This document shows, one piece after another, positions 42,517 to 50,395 of a DNA stretch of 64,000 nucleotides (position 1 is the stretch's first letter; the number at the start of each line of letters is the position of its first letter). The stretch spans positions 186,001-250,000 of the forward strand of contig NZ_MECJ01000039.1 of assembly GCF_014596475.1 (NCBI RefSeq), read 5' to 3'. The notes under the pieces were generated by a model. The model worked only from the letters and a program-made list of their open reading frames with translations. It was not told the DNA's origin and ran no database searches. The position numbers and the translations under genes are program-made. The stretch is from Streptomyces sp. CBMA152 (GTDB lineage Bacteria > Actinomycetota > Actinomycetes > Streptomycetales > Streptomycetaceae).

Positions 42517-44169
42517 ATGACCACCAAGACCACCATGAACCGGGCATCCGTGCCCGCACAGCGCGGCCCGGCCGTGCTCGACGACGCGCACATCGGCGAC
42601 ATCCGCGGCGCGCTCGGCACCATCAAGCAGGACGACACCGGCGAGCGCCGGGGTCTGTCCGCCAAGTTCAAGACGCTGCTCGCGATAGTCGGGCCCGGTC
42701 TGATCGTGATGGTCGGCGACAACGACGCCGGCGCGTTCGCCACCTACGGCCAGGCGGGGCAGAACTACGGCACCAGCCTGCTGTGGACGCTGCTTCTGCT
42801 GGTTCCCGTGCTGTACGTCAACCAGGAGATGGTGCTGCGGCTCGGTGCGGTCACCGGGGTCGGGCACGCCCGGCTCATCCTGGAGCGGTTCGGCAAGTTC
42901 TGGGGCGCGTTCAGTGTCATCGACCTGTTCCTGCTCAACGCGCTGACCCTGGTGACGGAGTTCATCGGCATCACCATGGCCGCCGACTACCTCGGCCTGC
43001 CGAAGACGGCGTCGGTGATCCTCGCCGCTGCGATCATCATCGCGTCCGCGTTCACCGGGTCCTTCCGCCGCTTCGAGCGCGTCGCGATCGCGCTGTGTGC
43101 CGCCTCGCTGCTGCTCGTACCGCTGTACTTCATGATCCACCCGAAGTCGTCGCAGATGGCCCACGACTTCGTCGTCCCGGTCATCCCGGGTGGTAGCGGC
43201 GAGCTGGCCACGGTGATGCTGCTGATCATCGGCATCGTCGGCACGACGGTCGCCCCCTGGCAGCTGTTCTTCCAGCAGTCCTACGTGATCGACAAGCGGA
43301 TCACGCCGCGGTTCATGAAGTACGAGAAGGCCGACCTGTGGATCGGCATCGCCATTGTCATCATCGGCGCGGCCGCCATGATGGGCCTGGTCGCCGCCAC
43401 GTTCGCGGGCACGAAGGAGTTCGGGAACTTCGACGACACCGCGGGCCTGATCACCGGGATCGAGGCCAAGGCCGGCAAGGTCGCCGGCGTCCTGTTCGCG
43501 ATCGCCCTGCTGGACGCCTCCATCATCGGCGCCTTCGCCGTCTCGCTGTCCACCGCCTACGCGATCGGTGACGTGTTCGGCATCAAGCACTCCCTGCACC
43601 GGGGTGTGAAGGGTGCCAAGGGCTTCTACGCCGTCTACGCCGGACTCGTCGCGGCCGCCGCCGCCATCGTGCTCATCCCCGGCTCCCCGCTGGGTCTGCT
43701 CACCCAGGGCGTGCAGACCCTGGCCGGAGTGCTGCTGCCCTCCGCCTCGGTCTTCCTGCTGCTGCTGTGCAACGACAAGGCCGTGCTCGGCCCGTGGGTC
43801 AACGGCCCCAAGACCAACGCGTTCACCGCGGCGGTGGTCGGTGTCCTGGTCACCCTCTCCGTCATCCTGACCGCCTCGGTCCTCTTCCCGGACATCTCCT
43901 CCAGCGCGATCCTCGACATCATGGCTGCCTGCGGGGTGGCCGGGGTCCTGGCCGCCGGGTACTCCTTCACCCGCCGCCGCACTGGCACCAAGGAAGACCC
44001 CGTCGACCGCACCGGCAAGGAGAACTGGCGGATGCCTCCGCTGGAGACCCTGACCCGGCCCGCCATGTCCACCGCCCGCAAGATCGGCATGGGCGCGCTG
44101 CGCACCTACCTTCTGATCGCGATGGTGCTGGTCGTCATCAAGATCGTCCAGGTCGCCCTCGGACAGTAA
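42517..44169 (+). CDS. NRAMP-related magnesium transporter (NRMT-like)
   Basis: A 550-residue membrane protein with 11-12 helices. It has the NRAMP fold, but the metal-site motifs are altered: helix 1 DPGN becomes NDAGA (in MVGDNDAGAFATYGQAG), and helix 6 MPHN becomes APWQ (IVGTTVAPWQLFFQQ). Loss of the methionine is typical of NRAMP-related Mg transporters rather than Mn/Fe importers. The upstream M-box riboswitch independently points to magnesium. The ATG at 42517 is chosen after GGGGTTGGGAG; upstream in-frame sequence covers the leader. Confidence 0.85.
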   Translation: MTTKTTMNRASVPAQRGPAVLDDAHIGDIRGALGTIKQDDTGERRGLSAKFKTLLAIVGPGLIVMVGDNDAGAFATYGQAGQNYGTSLLWTLLLLVPVLYVNQEMVLRLGAVTGVGHARLILERFGKFWGAFSVIDLFLLNALTLVTEFIGITMAADYLGLPKTASVILAAAIIIASAFTGSFRRFERVAIALCAASLLLVPLYFMIHPKSSQMAHDFVVPVIPGGSGELATVMLLIIGIVGTTVAPWQLFFQQSYVIDKRITPRFMKYEKADLWIGIAIVIIGAAAMMGLVAATFAGTKEFGNFDDTAGLITGIEAKAGKVAGVLFAIALLDASIIGAFAVSLSTAYAIGDVFGIKHSLHRGVKGAKGFYAVYAGLVAAAAAIVLIPGSPLGLLTQGVQTLAGVLLPSASVFLLLLCNDKAVLGPWVNGPKTNAFTAAVVGVLVTLSVILTASVLFPDISSSAILDIMAACGVAGVLAAGYSFTRRRTGTKEDPVDRTGKENWRMPPLETLTRPAMSTARKIGMGALRTYLLIAMVLVVIKIVQVALGQ

Positions 44170-44178
44170 CCCCTGCCC

Positions 44179-44210
44179 GGCCCGGGGCGGGCTGACCACC
44201 GCCCCGGGCC
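44179..44210 (+). terminator. Hairpin after the Mg transporter gene
   Basis: GGCCCGGGGCGG and CCGCCCCGGGCC form a 12-bp perfect stem with an eight-base loop, 10 bases after the stop. There is no U-tract. Confidence 0.65.
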
Positions 44211-44235
44211 CGTCTCGAAGTGAGGTGTGTTCCGC

Positions 44236-44607
44236 ATGCTCGCCGCACTCGACCACGTCCAGCTCGCCGCCCCGGCCGGCTCCGAAGACGCCCTGCGCAG
44301 CTTCTACCTCACCGCGCTGGGGATGACCGAGATCCCGCAGCCTGCGGGGGTGGCCCGGCGGGGCGGCTGCTGGTTCGCCGCCGCCGACGGCGGCCGCCTG
44401 GAGATCCATGTGGGGATCGAGGACGGCTACCGCCCGCCCCGCAAAGCCCACCCCGCAGTCCGGGTGACCGGCCTCGACGCCCTCGCCGCCCGCCTGGAGC
44501 AGCACGGAGCACCGGTCATCTGGAACGTGAGCCTGCCGACCTGCCGCCGCTTCTACACCCAGGACCCGGTCGGCAACCGCCTCGAATTCCTCGAACCGCT
44601 GCCGTAA
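44236..44607 (+). CDS. Glyoxalase/VOC-superfamily protein (copy 1)
   Basis: A 123-residue single VOC-domain protein. LDHVQLAAPAGSEDALRSFY opens the fold, GGRLEIHVGIED provides the central His, and DPVGNRLEFLEPLP closes with the metal-ligand Glu. The ATG at 44236 has GAGG at a better distance than the GTG at 44227. Its close paralogue lies at 45354. Its substrate is unknown; VOC proteins act on glutathione or mycothiol adducts, catechols or antibiotics. Confidence 0.8.
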   Translation: MLAALDHVQLAAPAGSEDALRSFYLTALGMTEIPQPAGVARRGGCWFAAADGGRLEIHVGIEDGYRPPRKAHPAVRVTGLDALAARLEQHGAPVIWNVSLPTCRRFYTQDPVGNRLEFLEPLP

Positions 44608-44730
44608 CCGGGGGACAGTAGCGGCCCCAACGCCGTGTTTCACCCGGGTCCGGGCCCCTGGCGGCCCGGATCTGCCCGAACCGTCGCCGTGCTCCGGCGG
44701 CGATATCTCCCGGGAGTCCGGAGGTTTTTG

Positions 44731-44973
44731 ATGTCCCGCTCCACCCTCCATGTCCTGCGGCTGGTCCTGTCCGACGGGGTCGAACGCCCCTACCTGCTCG
44801 ACGAACCCGTGCCGTCCACCCGCACGACAGACGATGACCCTGTCTACGACCCCTGGGTCCATCTCGCCTACCTGCTGGCTCAGCAGGGCCGCGACGCCGA
44901 CTGGCTCGCCCGGTTCACCGGGTTGCCCTCGGCTGCCGCACGCGAGATCGCTGCCGCCGCCCGGCGCCACTGA
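44731..44973 (+). CDS. Small protein of unknown function in the Mg module
   Basis: 80 residues, ATG at 44731 after CCGGAGG. The C-terminal half (DPWVHLAYLLAQQGRDADWL then ARFTGLPSAAAREIAAAAR) resembles the C-terminus of the protein at 47704 (LYLAWILATHGHDTNGLIRRLGL...), pointing to a shared helical domain. I do not recognise the family. It lies between two VOC genes. Confidence 0.6.
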   Translation: MSRSTLHVLRLVLSDGVERPYLLDEPVPSTRTTDDDPVYDPWVHLAYLLAQQGRDADWLARFTGLPSAAAREIAAAARRH

Positions 44974-45037
44974 CCTCAGCGTTGTCACACCCATACACGT
45001 GCTCTGCCGCATTTTCCTGTCCACGGAGGTGACGTCC

Positions 45038-45307
45038 ATGTCCGCCCTCACCCACCACCACATCCGCTACACCGGCACCGCACCCCGGCCACTCGCCGGG
45101 CGCCTGCTCGCCTTCGTCACCCAGGTGGCACGGCGTCTTGCCGACAGCCCGCTCGACCAGAGCGTGCTGCACACGGCCGCCACCCACACCCCGGCCCCCC
45201 TGCGCACAGGTGCGTACACCTCTGCCCGGCCGCACGCCCACTGGCACACCGTCACCACCCCCGACGGCCACCGCCGCCTCGAAGCCCACTGGCACCACGG
45301 CAACTGA
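45038..45307 (+). CDS. Small histidine-rich protein of unknown function
   Basis: 89 residues with GGAGG before the ATG. Histidines are concentrated at the two ends (LTHHHIRYTG; HAHWHTVTTPDG...EAHWHHGN), with an amphipathic helix between (LAGRLLAFVTQVARRLADS). Together with its position among metal transporters this suggests metal binding, but no known motif fits. Confidence 0.6.
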   Translation: MSALTHHHIRYTGTAPRPLAGRLLAFVTQVARRLADSPLDQSVLHTAATHTPAPLRTGAYTSARPHAHWHTVTTPDGHRRLEAHWHHGN

Positions 45308-45353
45308 CCATCCAACGCCCCTTACCTCAGGCAGTTCCGGAGGATTCCTTGCC

Positions 45354-45722
45354 ATGCTCACGACCCTGGACCACGTCCGGCTGACCGCCCCCGCCGGCTG
45401 CGAGCCACTGCTGCGCACCTTCTACGCCGACCTGCTCGGCATGCAGGAGACCAGCGGGCCACCCGTGCTCGCGGTCCGCGGTGGCTGCTGGTTCACCGGC
45501 GAACACGGCGGCGCCCAGCTCCACCTCGGCACCCAGAGCCCCTACCGGCCCGGCACCCGCACCCACCCGGGCCTGCGTGTCCACGACCTCGACGCGCTGG
45601 CCGACCGGCTCCGCGCCCACCGCGCGCCCGTCGTCTGGGACGGCCAGCTCCCGGGCCACCGCCGGTTCTTCACCCTCGACCCGGTCGGCAACCGGCTCGA
45701 ATTCCTCGAACCCGCCCCCTGA
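45354..45722 (+). CDS. Glyoxalase/VOC-superfamily protein (copy 2)
   Basis: A 122-residue paralogue of the protein at 44236: LDHVRLTAPAGCEPLLRTFY, GGAQLHLGTQS and DPVGNRLEFLEPAP correspond block by block. CCGGAGG precedes the ATG. The two copies are separated by two small genes, so this is a tandem duplication with insertions or an old module. Confidence 0.8.
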   Translation: MLTTLDHVRLTAPAGCEPLLRTFYADLLGMQETSGPPVLAVRGGCWFTGEHGGAQLHLGTQSPYRPGTRTHPGLRVHDLDALADRLRAHRAPVVWDGQLPGHRRFFTLDPVGNRLEFLEPAP

Positions 45723-45772
45723 CCGGCCCGCACGCCCCAGCCCCCTCTCCCGCCGTCTCTTCCGGAGCGGAT

Positions 45773-46162
45773 ATGCCTTTGCGTTACCGTCGCGCCAATT
45801 GTCCGCACTCCGACCATCTGAACGGCTCCGGCCCGCAGCCGCCCCCCGTGCTCCAGCCCGCGGCGGGACTCGTCGTTGACCCCGACCGGCGTACCGCCAT
45901 GGTCGACGGCCGTCCACTGGCCCTGCCGTATATGCAGTTCGAGCTGCTGGCCCACCTGGTGGCGCACCCGCTCCGGGTGCACACCCGCGGGCAGCTGATG
46001 TACAGCGTGTGGGGCCAGCCTCCGACCGGTGACCTGCGCACCGTCGATGTCCACATCGCCCGGGTGCGCCGCGCGCTCGGTCCCGCTCACGCGGCCGCGA
46101 TCACCACGGTGCGGCGGGTCGGCTACGCGTACCTGCCCGAGCTGGCCGGGTCCACGTCGTGA
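45773..46162 (+). CDS. Stand-alone OmpR/PhoB-type winged-helix DNA-binding protein
   Basis: 129 residues. After a proline-rich start, residues about 33-120 are a Trans_reg_C domain: LALPYMQFELLAHLVAHPLR, TRGQLMYSVWG, RTVDVHIARVRRALG and RRVGYAYLPE. No receiver domain or transmembrane segment is present. It could act as an orphan regulator of the Mg module. Its end overlaps the convergent arsR-like gene by 40 bases. Confidence 0.8.
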   Translation: MPLRYRRANCPHSDHLNGSGPQPPPVLQPAAGLVVDPDRRTAMVDGRPLALPYMQFELLAHLVAHPLRVHTRGQLMYSVWGQPPTGDLRTVDVHIARVRRALGPAHAAAITTVRRVGYAYLPELAGSTS

Positions 46163-46476
46163 CCTCCCTCCTCGCAGGCATCCGCGAGAAGGGCCGCATC
46201 CTCCAGGAGGCGGCGGATGCCGGCCGGGCCGGTGCGGTAGTAGACGCGGGTGCCCTCCCGGCGGGCGCGCACCAGGCCCAGTTTCCGCAGCCGGGCCAGA
46301 TGCTGGGAGACGGCGGCAACCTGGGCGCCGAGCAGACCGGCCAGGGCACTCACCGGCAGTTCCTGCCCGTCCAGCAGGCACAGCAGCCGGTAGCGGGTCG
46401 GATCGGCCGCCGCCCGAAGCACCGCGACCGCCCGGTCCACCTCGGCGGCCCCCACCGATGCAACTTGCACCTTCAC
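46123..46476 (-). CDS. ArsR/SmtB-family metal-responsive regulator
   Basis: 117 residues. The winged helix includes AAADPTRYRLLCLLDGQELP and LLGAQVAAVSQHLARLRKLG, followed by the wing RREGTRVYYRTG. C-terminal residues (CEEGGHDVDP) and His/Asp/Glu in helix 5 could form a metal site. It is divergent from the MgtC gene; the TTGC-N8-GCAA palindrome lies between them and a near-identical one precedes the Mg riboswitch. Which metal it senses is unknown; Ni, Co or Zn are the usual ligands. Confidence 0.82.
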   Translation of the reverse strand: MKVQVASVGAAEVDRAVAVLRAAADPTRYRLLCLLDGQELPVSALAGLLGAQVAAVSQHLARLRKLGLVRARREGTRVYYRTGPAGIRRLLEDAALLADACEEGGHDVDPASSGRYA

Positions 46477-46578
46477 GCAAATAAGCTACCCGTCGGCGGC
46501 CCGGCGGGGAAGGGTGGCGGCCCGGGCTTTGGCAGGATCCCGGGCCGCCGCACCGCGAAGCGCTGCCCTTGTTCTTCG

Positions 46579-46594
46579 TTGCGCAATCATGCAA
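46579..46594 (+). promoter_or_regulatory. TTGC-N8-GCAA operator between arsR-like and mgtC genes
   Basis: TTGCGCAATCATGCAA, related to the site at 42003 by one substitution after reverse complementation. It is about 100 bases before the arsR-like start and 310 before mgtC, so the mgtC transcript would have a long leader including the short ORF at 46730. Confidence 0.58.
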
Positions 46595-46729
46595 GTATGC
46601 GGGATATGCCGGTCGACGACCGTGCACGGACGGTTCCAGGGCCGCCGCACTGCGGCCTAGGAACCGGCAGCATCTTCGTGCACCGCCACCCGGGCCGCCT
46701 TGCCCGGCAGAGGAAAGGGGGCGAGATCC

Positions 46730-46801
46730 ATGGACAGCAACCCCGGCCATCATCGGCCCTGCACCGTCCCGCTCCCGAGCCCCGTACCGCGGTTGCGCTA
46801 G
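46730..46801 (+). CDS. Short proline-rich leader peptide upstream of mgtC
   Basis: A 23-codon ORF preceded by GGAAAGGGGG. The peptide begins MDSNPGHHRPCT and ends VPLPSPVPRLR, with seven prolines. It shares M-D, P-G-H, R-P and T with the short ORF before the Mg transporter (42300). Proline-rich leader ORFs upstream of Mg transport genes are known from enterobacterial mgtL, where slow proline translation opens expression; a similar mechanism here is inference. Confidence 0.55.
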   Translation: MDSNPGHHRPCTVPLPSPVPRLR

Positions 46802-46888
46802 CGGCCCTCCGGGCCGCCGCCTGCGCCTCGGGAGCAGCCCGAGTTCTTCCCGCCGTCAGTGCATCGGCGGGTTCCGAGGAGGTGCCCT

Positions 46889-47683
46889 GTGCACGCCCTG
46901 ACCACCCTTGACTTCCTGCTGCGCCTGGCCACCGGCCTCGGCTGCGGAGCCCTGATCGGCATCGAGCGCCAATGGCGTGCCCGGATGGCCGGGTTGCGCA
47001 CCAACACCTTGGTCGCGCTCGGTGCCACCGCCTTCGTCCTCTACAGCGAGGCTGTCACCGACGCGGGCAGCCCCACCCGGGTCGCCTCCTACGTCGTCTC
47101 CGGCATCGGTTTCCTCGGCGCCGGCGTCATCATGCGCGACGGCGGCGGCATCTCCGGCCTGAACACCGCGGCCACCTTGTGGTGTTCGGCCGCCGTCGGC
47201 GTCATGGCCGCCTCCGGCCACCTCGCCTTCGCCCTCATCCTCACCATCGCCGTCCTCGGCGTCCACGTCCTGCTGCGCCCGGCCGGCCGCCTCCTCGACC
47301 ACGCCCCCGCCAGCGGAACCGACCAGGACACCGAACTCCCCGCCCTCGTCCACATCGAGTGCGACCGTACGGAGGAGACCCACATCCGCGCCCTGCTCCT
47401 CCAGGCTCTGACCGCCGCTGGGCTGCCCACCACCGGCCTCCGCGCCCACCGTCGCGACAACGCCACCAGCCTGCGCGCCACCGTGGTCGTCTCCGGCGAC
47501 ATCACCCGCGCCCTGGAACAGGTCGTCGCCCGCCTCTCCCTGGAACCCGGCATCCGCGACCTCCACTGGCACCTCGACGCCGCCACGGACCCGGCAGACT
47601 CCGGCGCGCAGGTCGATCGGAGCGAATCAGCCCGGCATCCCGTCCCACACTCAACCGACCCCAACTACCGCTGCGGAACTTAG
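46889..47683 (+). CDS. mgtC: MgtC/SapB-family membrane protein
   Basis: A 264-residue protein from a GTG after GAGGAGG. The MgtC domain occupies residues about 5-130: LLRLATGLGCGALIGIERQW, GLRTNTLVALGATAF, VVSGIGFLGAGVIMRDG and GLNTAATLWCSAAVGVMAASG, with about five helices. A cytoplasmic ACT-like C-terminal domain follows. MgtC proteins support growth in low magnesium, often by adjusting the membrane potential. The start follows the leader ORF and the ArsR-type operator. Confidence 0.88.
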   Translation: MHALTTLDFLLRLATGLGCGALIGIERQWRARMAGLRTNTLVALGATAFVLYSEAVTDAGSPTRVASYVVSGIGFLGAGVIMRDGGGISGLNTAATLWCSAAVGVMAASGHLAFALILTIAVLGVHVLLRPAGRLLDHAPASGTDQDTELPALVHIECDRTEETHIRALLLQALTAAGLPTTGLRAHRRDNATSLRATVVVSGDITRALEQVVARLSLEPGIRDLHWHLDAATDPADSGAQVDRSESARHPVPHSTDPNYRCGT

Positions 47684-47703
47684 TAGCGAGAGGCGAAGCC
47701 ACC

Positions 47704-48159
47704 TTGTCCGCTCTGCTACGCCCCCGCACACGGGAAGCCGCTGCCCTGCTGGTAGTGGTCTTGGCGGCCACCCTGGAACTGACCGCCGTCGACCTGGCCC
47801 CGCCCGGCATCCGCCCCCTGCTCAGCGGTTTCCTCCTCGGCGCCGCCGTCGCCATCCTTGCGCTGTCGGCCGTGCTCGCCCACCGGCACCGGCAGATCGC
47901 CGCCCGCCACCACCCCGCCGTATCACCGGAATCGGTCGACGCGTCATGGTTCACCGCCCGCGCCCTGGACGGCTTCCCCATGGAATCCGTCCGCCCCGAC
48001 CTCCTCGGACCCAACGCCCCCGACCTCAACCGCCTCTACCTCGCCTGGATCCTCGCCACCCACGGCCACGACACCAACGGGCTCATCCGCCGCCTCGGGC
48101 TATCCCATGACGTAGCCGCCTTGCTAGTCGACTCGGCTCAGGCCCGCCGAGACCGCTGA
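47704..48159 (+). CDS. Small membrane protein downstream of mgtC
   Basis: 151 residues from a TTG (GAGAGGCG upstream), 20 bases after mgtC. Two membrane helices (AALLVVVLAATLELTAVDLA, PLLSGFLLGAAVAILALSAV) precede a cytoplasmic helical domain whose end (LAWILATHGHDTNGLIRRLG) matches the C-terminus of the small protein at 44731. Function unknown; likely the same operon as mgtC. Confidence 0.6.
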   Translation: MSALLRPRTREAAALLVVVLAATLELTAVDLAPPGIRPLLSGFLLGAAVAILALSAVLAHRHRQIAARHHPAVSPESVDASWFTARALDGFPMESVRPDLLGPNAPDLNRLYLAWILATHGHDTNGLIRRLGLSHDVAALLVDSAQARRDR

Positions 48160-48270
48160 CGAGGAAGAACACATCTGCCGCAGTGGCGAGGACTCGCCTG
48201 CCGCTGCACGACTGACGGACCCGACCGACTACGGTCAACGGCGACACCACTCCACGAGGAGATGCCAGCG

Positions 48271-48363
48271 GACACTCGTCACCTCAAGAGGGATGCCTCG
48301 GCCGAGACTGCGATGGTCTTCGGCGAGCTGTACCGCCGTGGCGCGGAGTGGAAGTTCCGGTGA
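48271..48363 (+). pseudogene. TerD-family fragment
   Basis: The frame reads RDASAETAMVFGELYRRGAE then WKFR and a stop. This is a conserved C-terminal block of TerD-family stress proteins, which normally continues with AxGQGYxxGL. There is no start codon in reach. It is one of several scars in this stretch (48160-49570). Confidence 0.7.
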
Positions 48364-48613
48364 CGGGGGCCGCCTGCCCGGAGCGCGGTGCGCGGGCCTG
48401 GCCGCCGGGCGGATCGTACGCAGGCGAAGACAGCAGGACAGTCCCATGGCCGTCGATATCGGGGCTAGCGGCATTCGGCTGATCAGCCCGTTCGAGCCCG
48501 CGCAGTAACGAGCTGAAGCCCGTCGCTGCAGGTGGCCTGGGCACTGCGACCGAATGAGCGCCGGGCTCGTTCACAGGCGACGGCACCGTCTTCGTCGCGC
48601 ACTCTCTCGGACC

Positions 48614-48800
48614 TGGTGGAGGAGCGGGAGGAAGCTGGCGAGGGGCAGCTGGTAGGGGTGAGCCACCGGGGAGTCCGTCAATGCCGGTCCCGGGTGTACG
48701 AGGAGTCAGCTCATCGGTGTCCCGTCCAGAGCAGCTTCAGTGCCGGTTCGGACGAAGTGTCCCGGGAGCGGTCGGGACATGCGGTCGCGCTGCGCTGCGA
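48614..48800 (+). repeat. Diverged repeat, copy B (first copy at 33220)
   Basis: It aligns with 33220-33405 at roughly 80 percent identity, in the same orientation and about 15.4 kb away, and is likewise followed by an IS110-type left end. The two copies could recombine and excise the intervening DNA, though their divergence makes that less likely now. Confidence 0.6.
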
Positions 48801-48939
48801 GCGTTCTTCGTCATCAGCGGGCGTCAGCTGTCACCCAGTCCTGGTTGGCGGTCAGGTCTGGACACGACAGGACACACGGGGTTCGTGTGCTAGGAGAGGC
48901 GGGAGAATGCGTGGGTGCTATCCCGGGCCTGGGGCCTGA

Positions 48940-49110
48940 CTCATGATTTTTCTGACCGAGGTGTCCCGGAGTCACGCTGTCGGCTGATGGTCGGCGATGG
49001 TGCGTTGTCGGTGCCGGGCCGGCCGGGCGTGTCCCGATAGGGGCCTGCCGTTCGTTGTGGCGTCCTCACGATTCTGACCGTCCGATGTGGCCTGGTACCG
49101 GCAGCGCGAC
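48940..49110 (+). mobile_element. Solo IS110 left end (transposase lost)
   Basis: It begins ATGATTTTTCTGACCGAGGT, like the ends at 33447 and 37976, and shares GTGTCCCRATAGGGGCC (49029-49045) and TCACGATTCTGACCG-type sequence with the first. No transposase follows; a PepSY-protein fragment comes next. It is a deletion scar that still carries the candidate bridge-RNA region. Confidence 0.6.
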
Positions 49111-49214
49111 GCGCCGTCGGAACGGAAGGGGAACGGGCGTGTGCAGTTCGACCATGTCCAGTACGCCGCCTGCTGCTCAGCCTCGTCGTCGCCCGGCGGG
49201 AGAGGCGCGCCGTG

Positions 49215-49570
49215 CACCTTGCCGGGTGCACGGGTCCACGAACACGGCGAGCGTGTGGTCGGCGGCTATGCCCTTCACCCCGGACAGTAGTACGCGTGTG
49301 GTCGCATCCGGCTGCGGTAACGGCCGCACAGCGGAGATGGCCCCCTCGGGGTGGGCCTTGCGGGCGGCGGCCACCTGCTGGGAGATCGGCCGCTTGTGGG
49401 CGCCGACCGGGACGGTCAGCTCGTGGGCGTACACGATCTTCCCGGCCTGGAACAAGCCTGCGTACAGCAGCCCGGTGACCGCCGCGACGAGCAGGAACGG
49501 CGCGACGAACACGCCTGCGCAGAAGTGCAGGCGCAGCCCCGTCGTGTGCAGGGGGCGCGGGGGGTGGCGG
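49215..49570 (-). pseudogene. PepSY-associated membrane protein fragment
   Basis: The minus strand reads GVFVAPFLLVAAVTGLLYAG, then AGKIVYAHELTVPVG and RVLLSGVKGIAADHTLAVFV, the first membrane helix and following periplasmic part of PepSY-TM (PiuB-like) proteins. Homology stops at about 49220 and the rest, more than half of the gene, is missing next to the solo IS110 end. These proteins often accompany copper or iron genes, which fits the copper cluster to the right. Confidence 0.6.
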
Positions 49571-49696
49571 GTGTACGTCCCGTGCTCCTCGGAGTGCTAC
49601 CGATGCTTCGACTTCGCCAAGGTGGCCGGGAACTGTACGGCGCTTGCGTCCGACTGGTAAGGAGGATGTGGGTCGACCATGTAGTAGCCGGGGGCG

Positions 49697-50356
49697 GTGA
49701 TGCGTATGCCTGGGCCGGGGGAGAGATCCTTTAGACGCGTGGCAGCATCAGGTGCCGTGAGTGTGTCCCTGGTGGTGCGGAGCGTGCGCGCGGCGGTGTT
49801 CGCCGTGCTGTGCGTGCTGCTCGCTGCCGGAGGGCATGCCATGGCCACAGGCATGGCGCCGCCGGTGTGGGTGCAGGTGGCCGGGTTCGTGCCGGTCTTC
49901 GCGGCGAGCTGTCTGCTGGGCGGCCGTGAGCGGTCGCTGGCCGCCATCGGCACGGGGACTCTGGCCGCCCAGGGCGGGTTGCACCTTGTCTTCCACGCCG
50001 TCGAGCCCCATCACGCCGCGATGGTCATGCACGGCATGCGGATGGTCCAAGCGCCCCATGCACTGACGCCGCACGCCACCGCCGCGCATACCGGGGCGGC
50101 CCTGCTGCTGAGCTGGTGGCTGCGGCGCGGTGAGGCGGCACTGTGGTCGCTGCTGCGGTGGGCGGTCGCGTTCGTGCCGGGGCTTGCCGCCTGGTGGCAG
50201 GTGGCGGGCGGGGCGTGGCGCGCGCCGGCCGGGCCAGGGCTTGTGCGTCGGGCTGCCGGTGAGCCGTGGGCGTTGCGGCAGGTACGGCTGAGGTACGCCG
50301 TTCACCGGCGGGGGCCGCCGCCCGGGATGTCGTACGCGCTGTCGTACTCGGTCTGA
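49697..50356 (+). CDS. Met/His-containing membrane protein, copper-cluster type (copy 1)
   Basis: Up to 219 residues; the GTG at 49697, the ATG at 49706 and a GTG at 49757 are all possible starts. It has four or five helices, with a His/Met-rich segment between (FHAVEPHHAAMVMHGMRMV...HALTPHATAAH). The beginning (VRSVRAAVFAVLCVLLAAGGHAM) matches the protein at 55023 closely, so the two are paralogues. The Met/His residues suggest copper handling at the membrane. Confidence 0.72.
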   Translation: MMRMPGPGERSFRRVAASGAVSVSLVVRSVRAAVFAVLCVLLAAGGHAMATGMAPPVWVQVAGFVPVFAASCLLGGRERSLAAIGTGTLAAQGGLHLVFHAVEPHHAAMVMHGMRMVQAPHALTPHATAAHTGAALLLSWWLRRGEAALWSLLRWAVAFVPGLAAWWQVAGGAWRAPAGPGLVRRAAGEPWALRQVRLRYAVHRRGPPPGMSYALSYSV

Positions 50357-50395
50357 CCCCGACATCCCTTCTTCCGTACGGAGATCCCTCACCTC

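Noticed and set aside
42226..45063. 945-codon minus-strand open frame across the Mg transporter
   Set aside because: A low-complexity Gly/Asp/Gln/His antisense shadow of a clear NRAMP-family gene; no start or motif.
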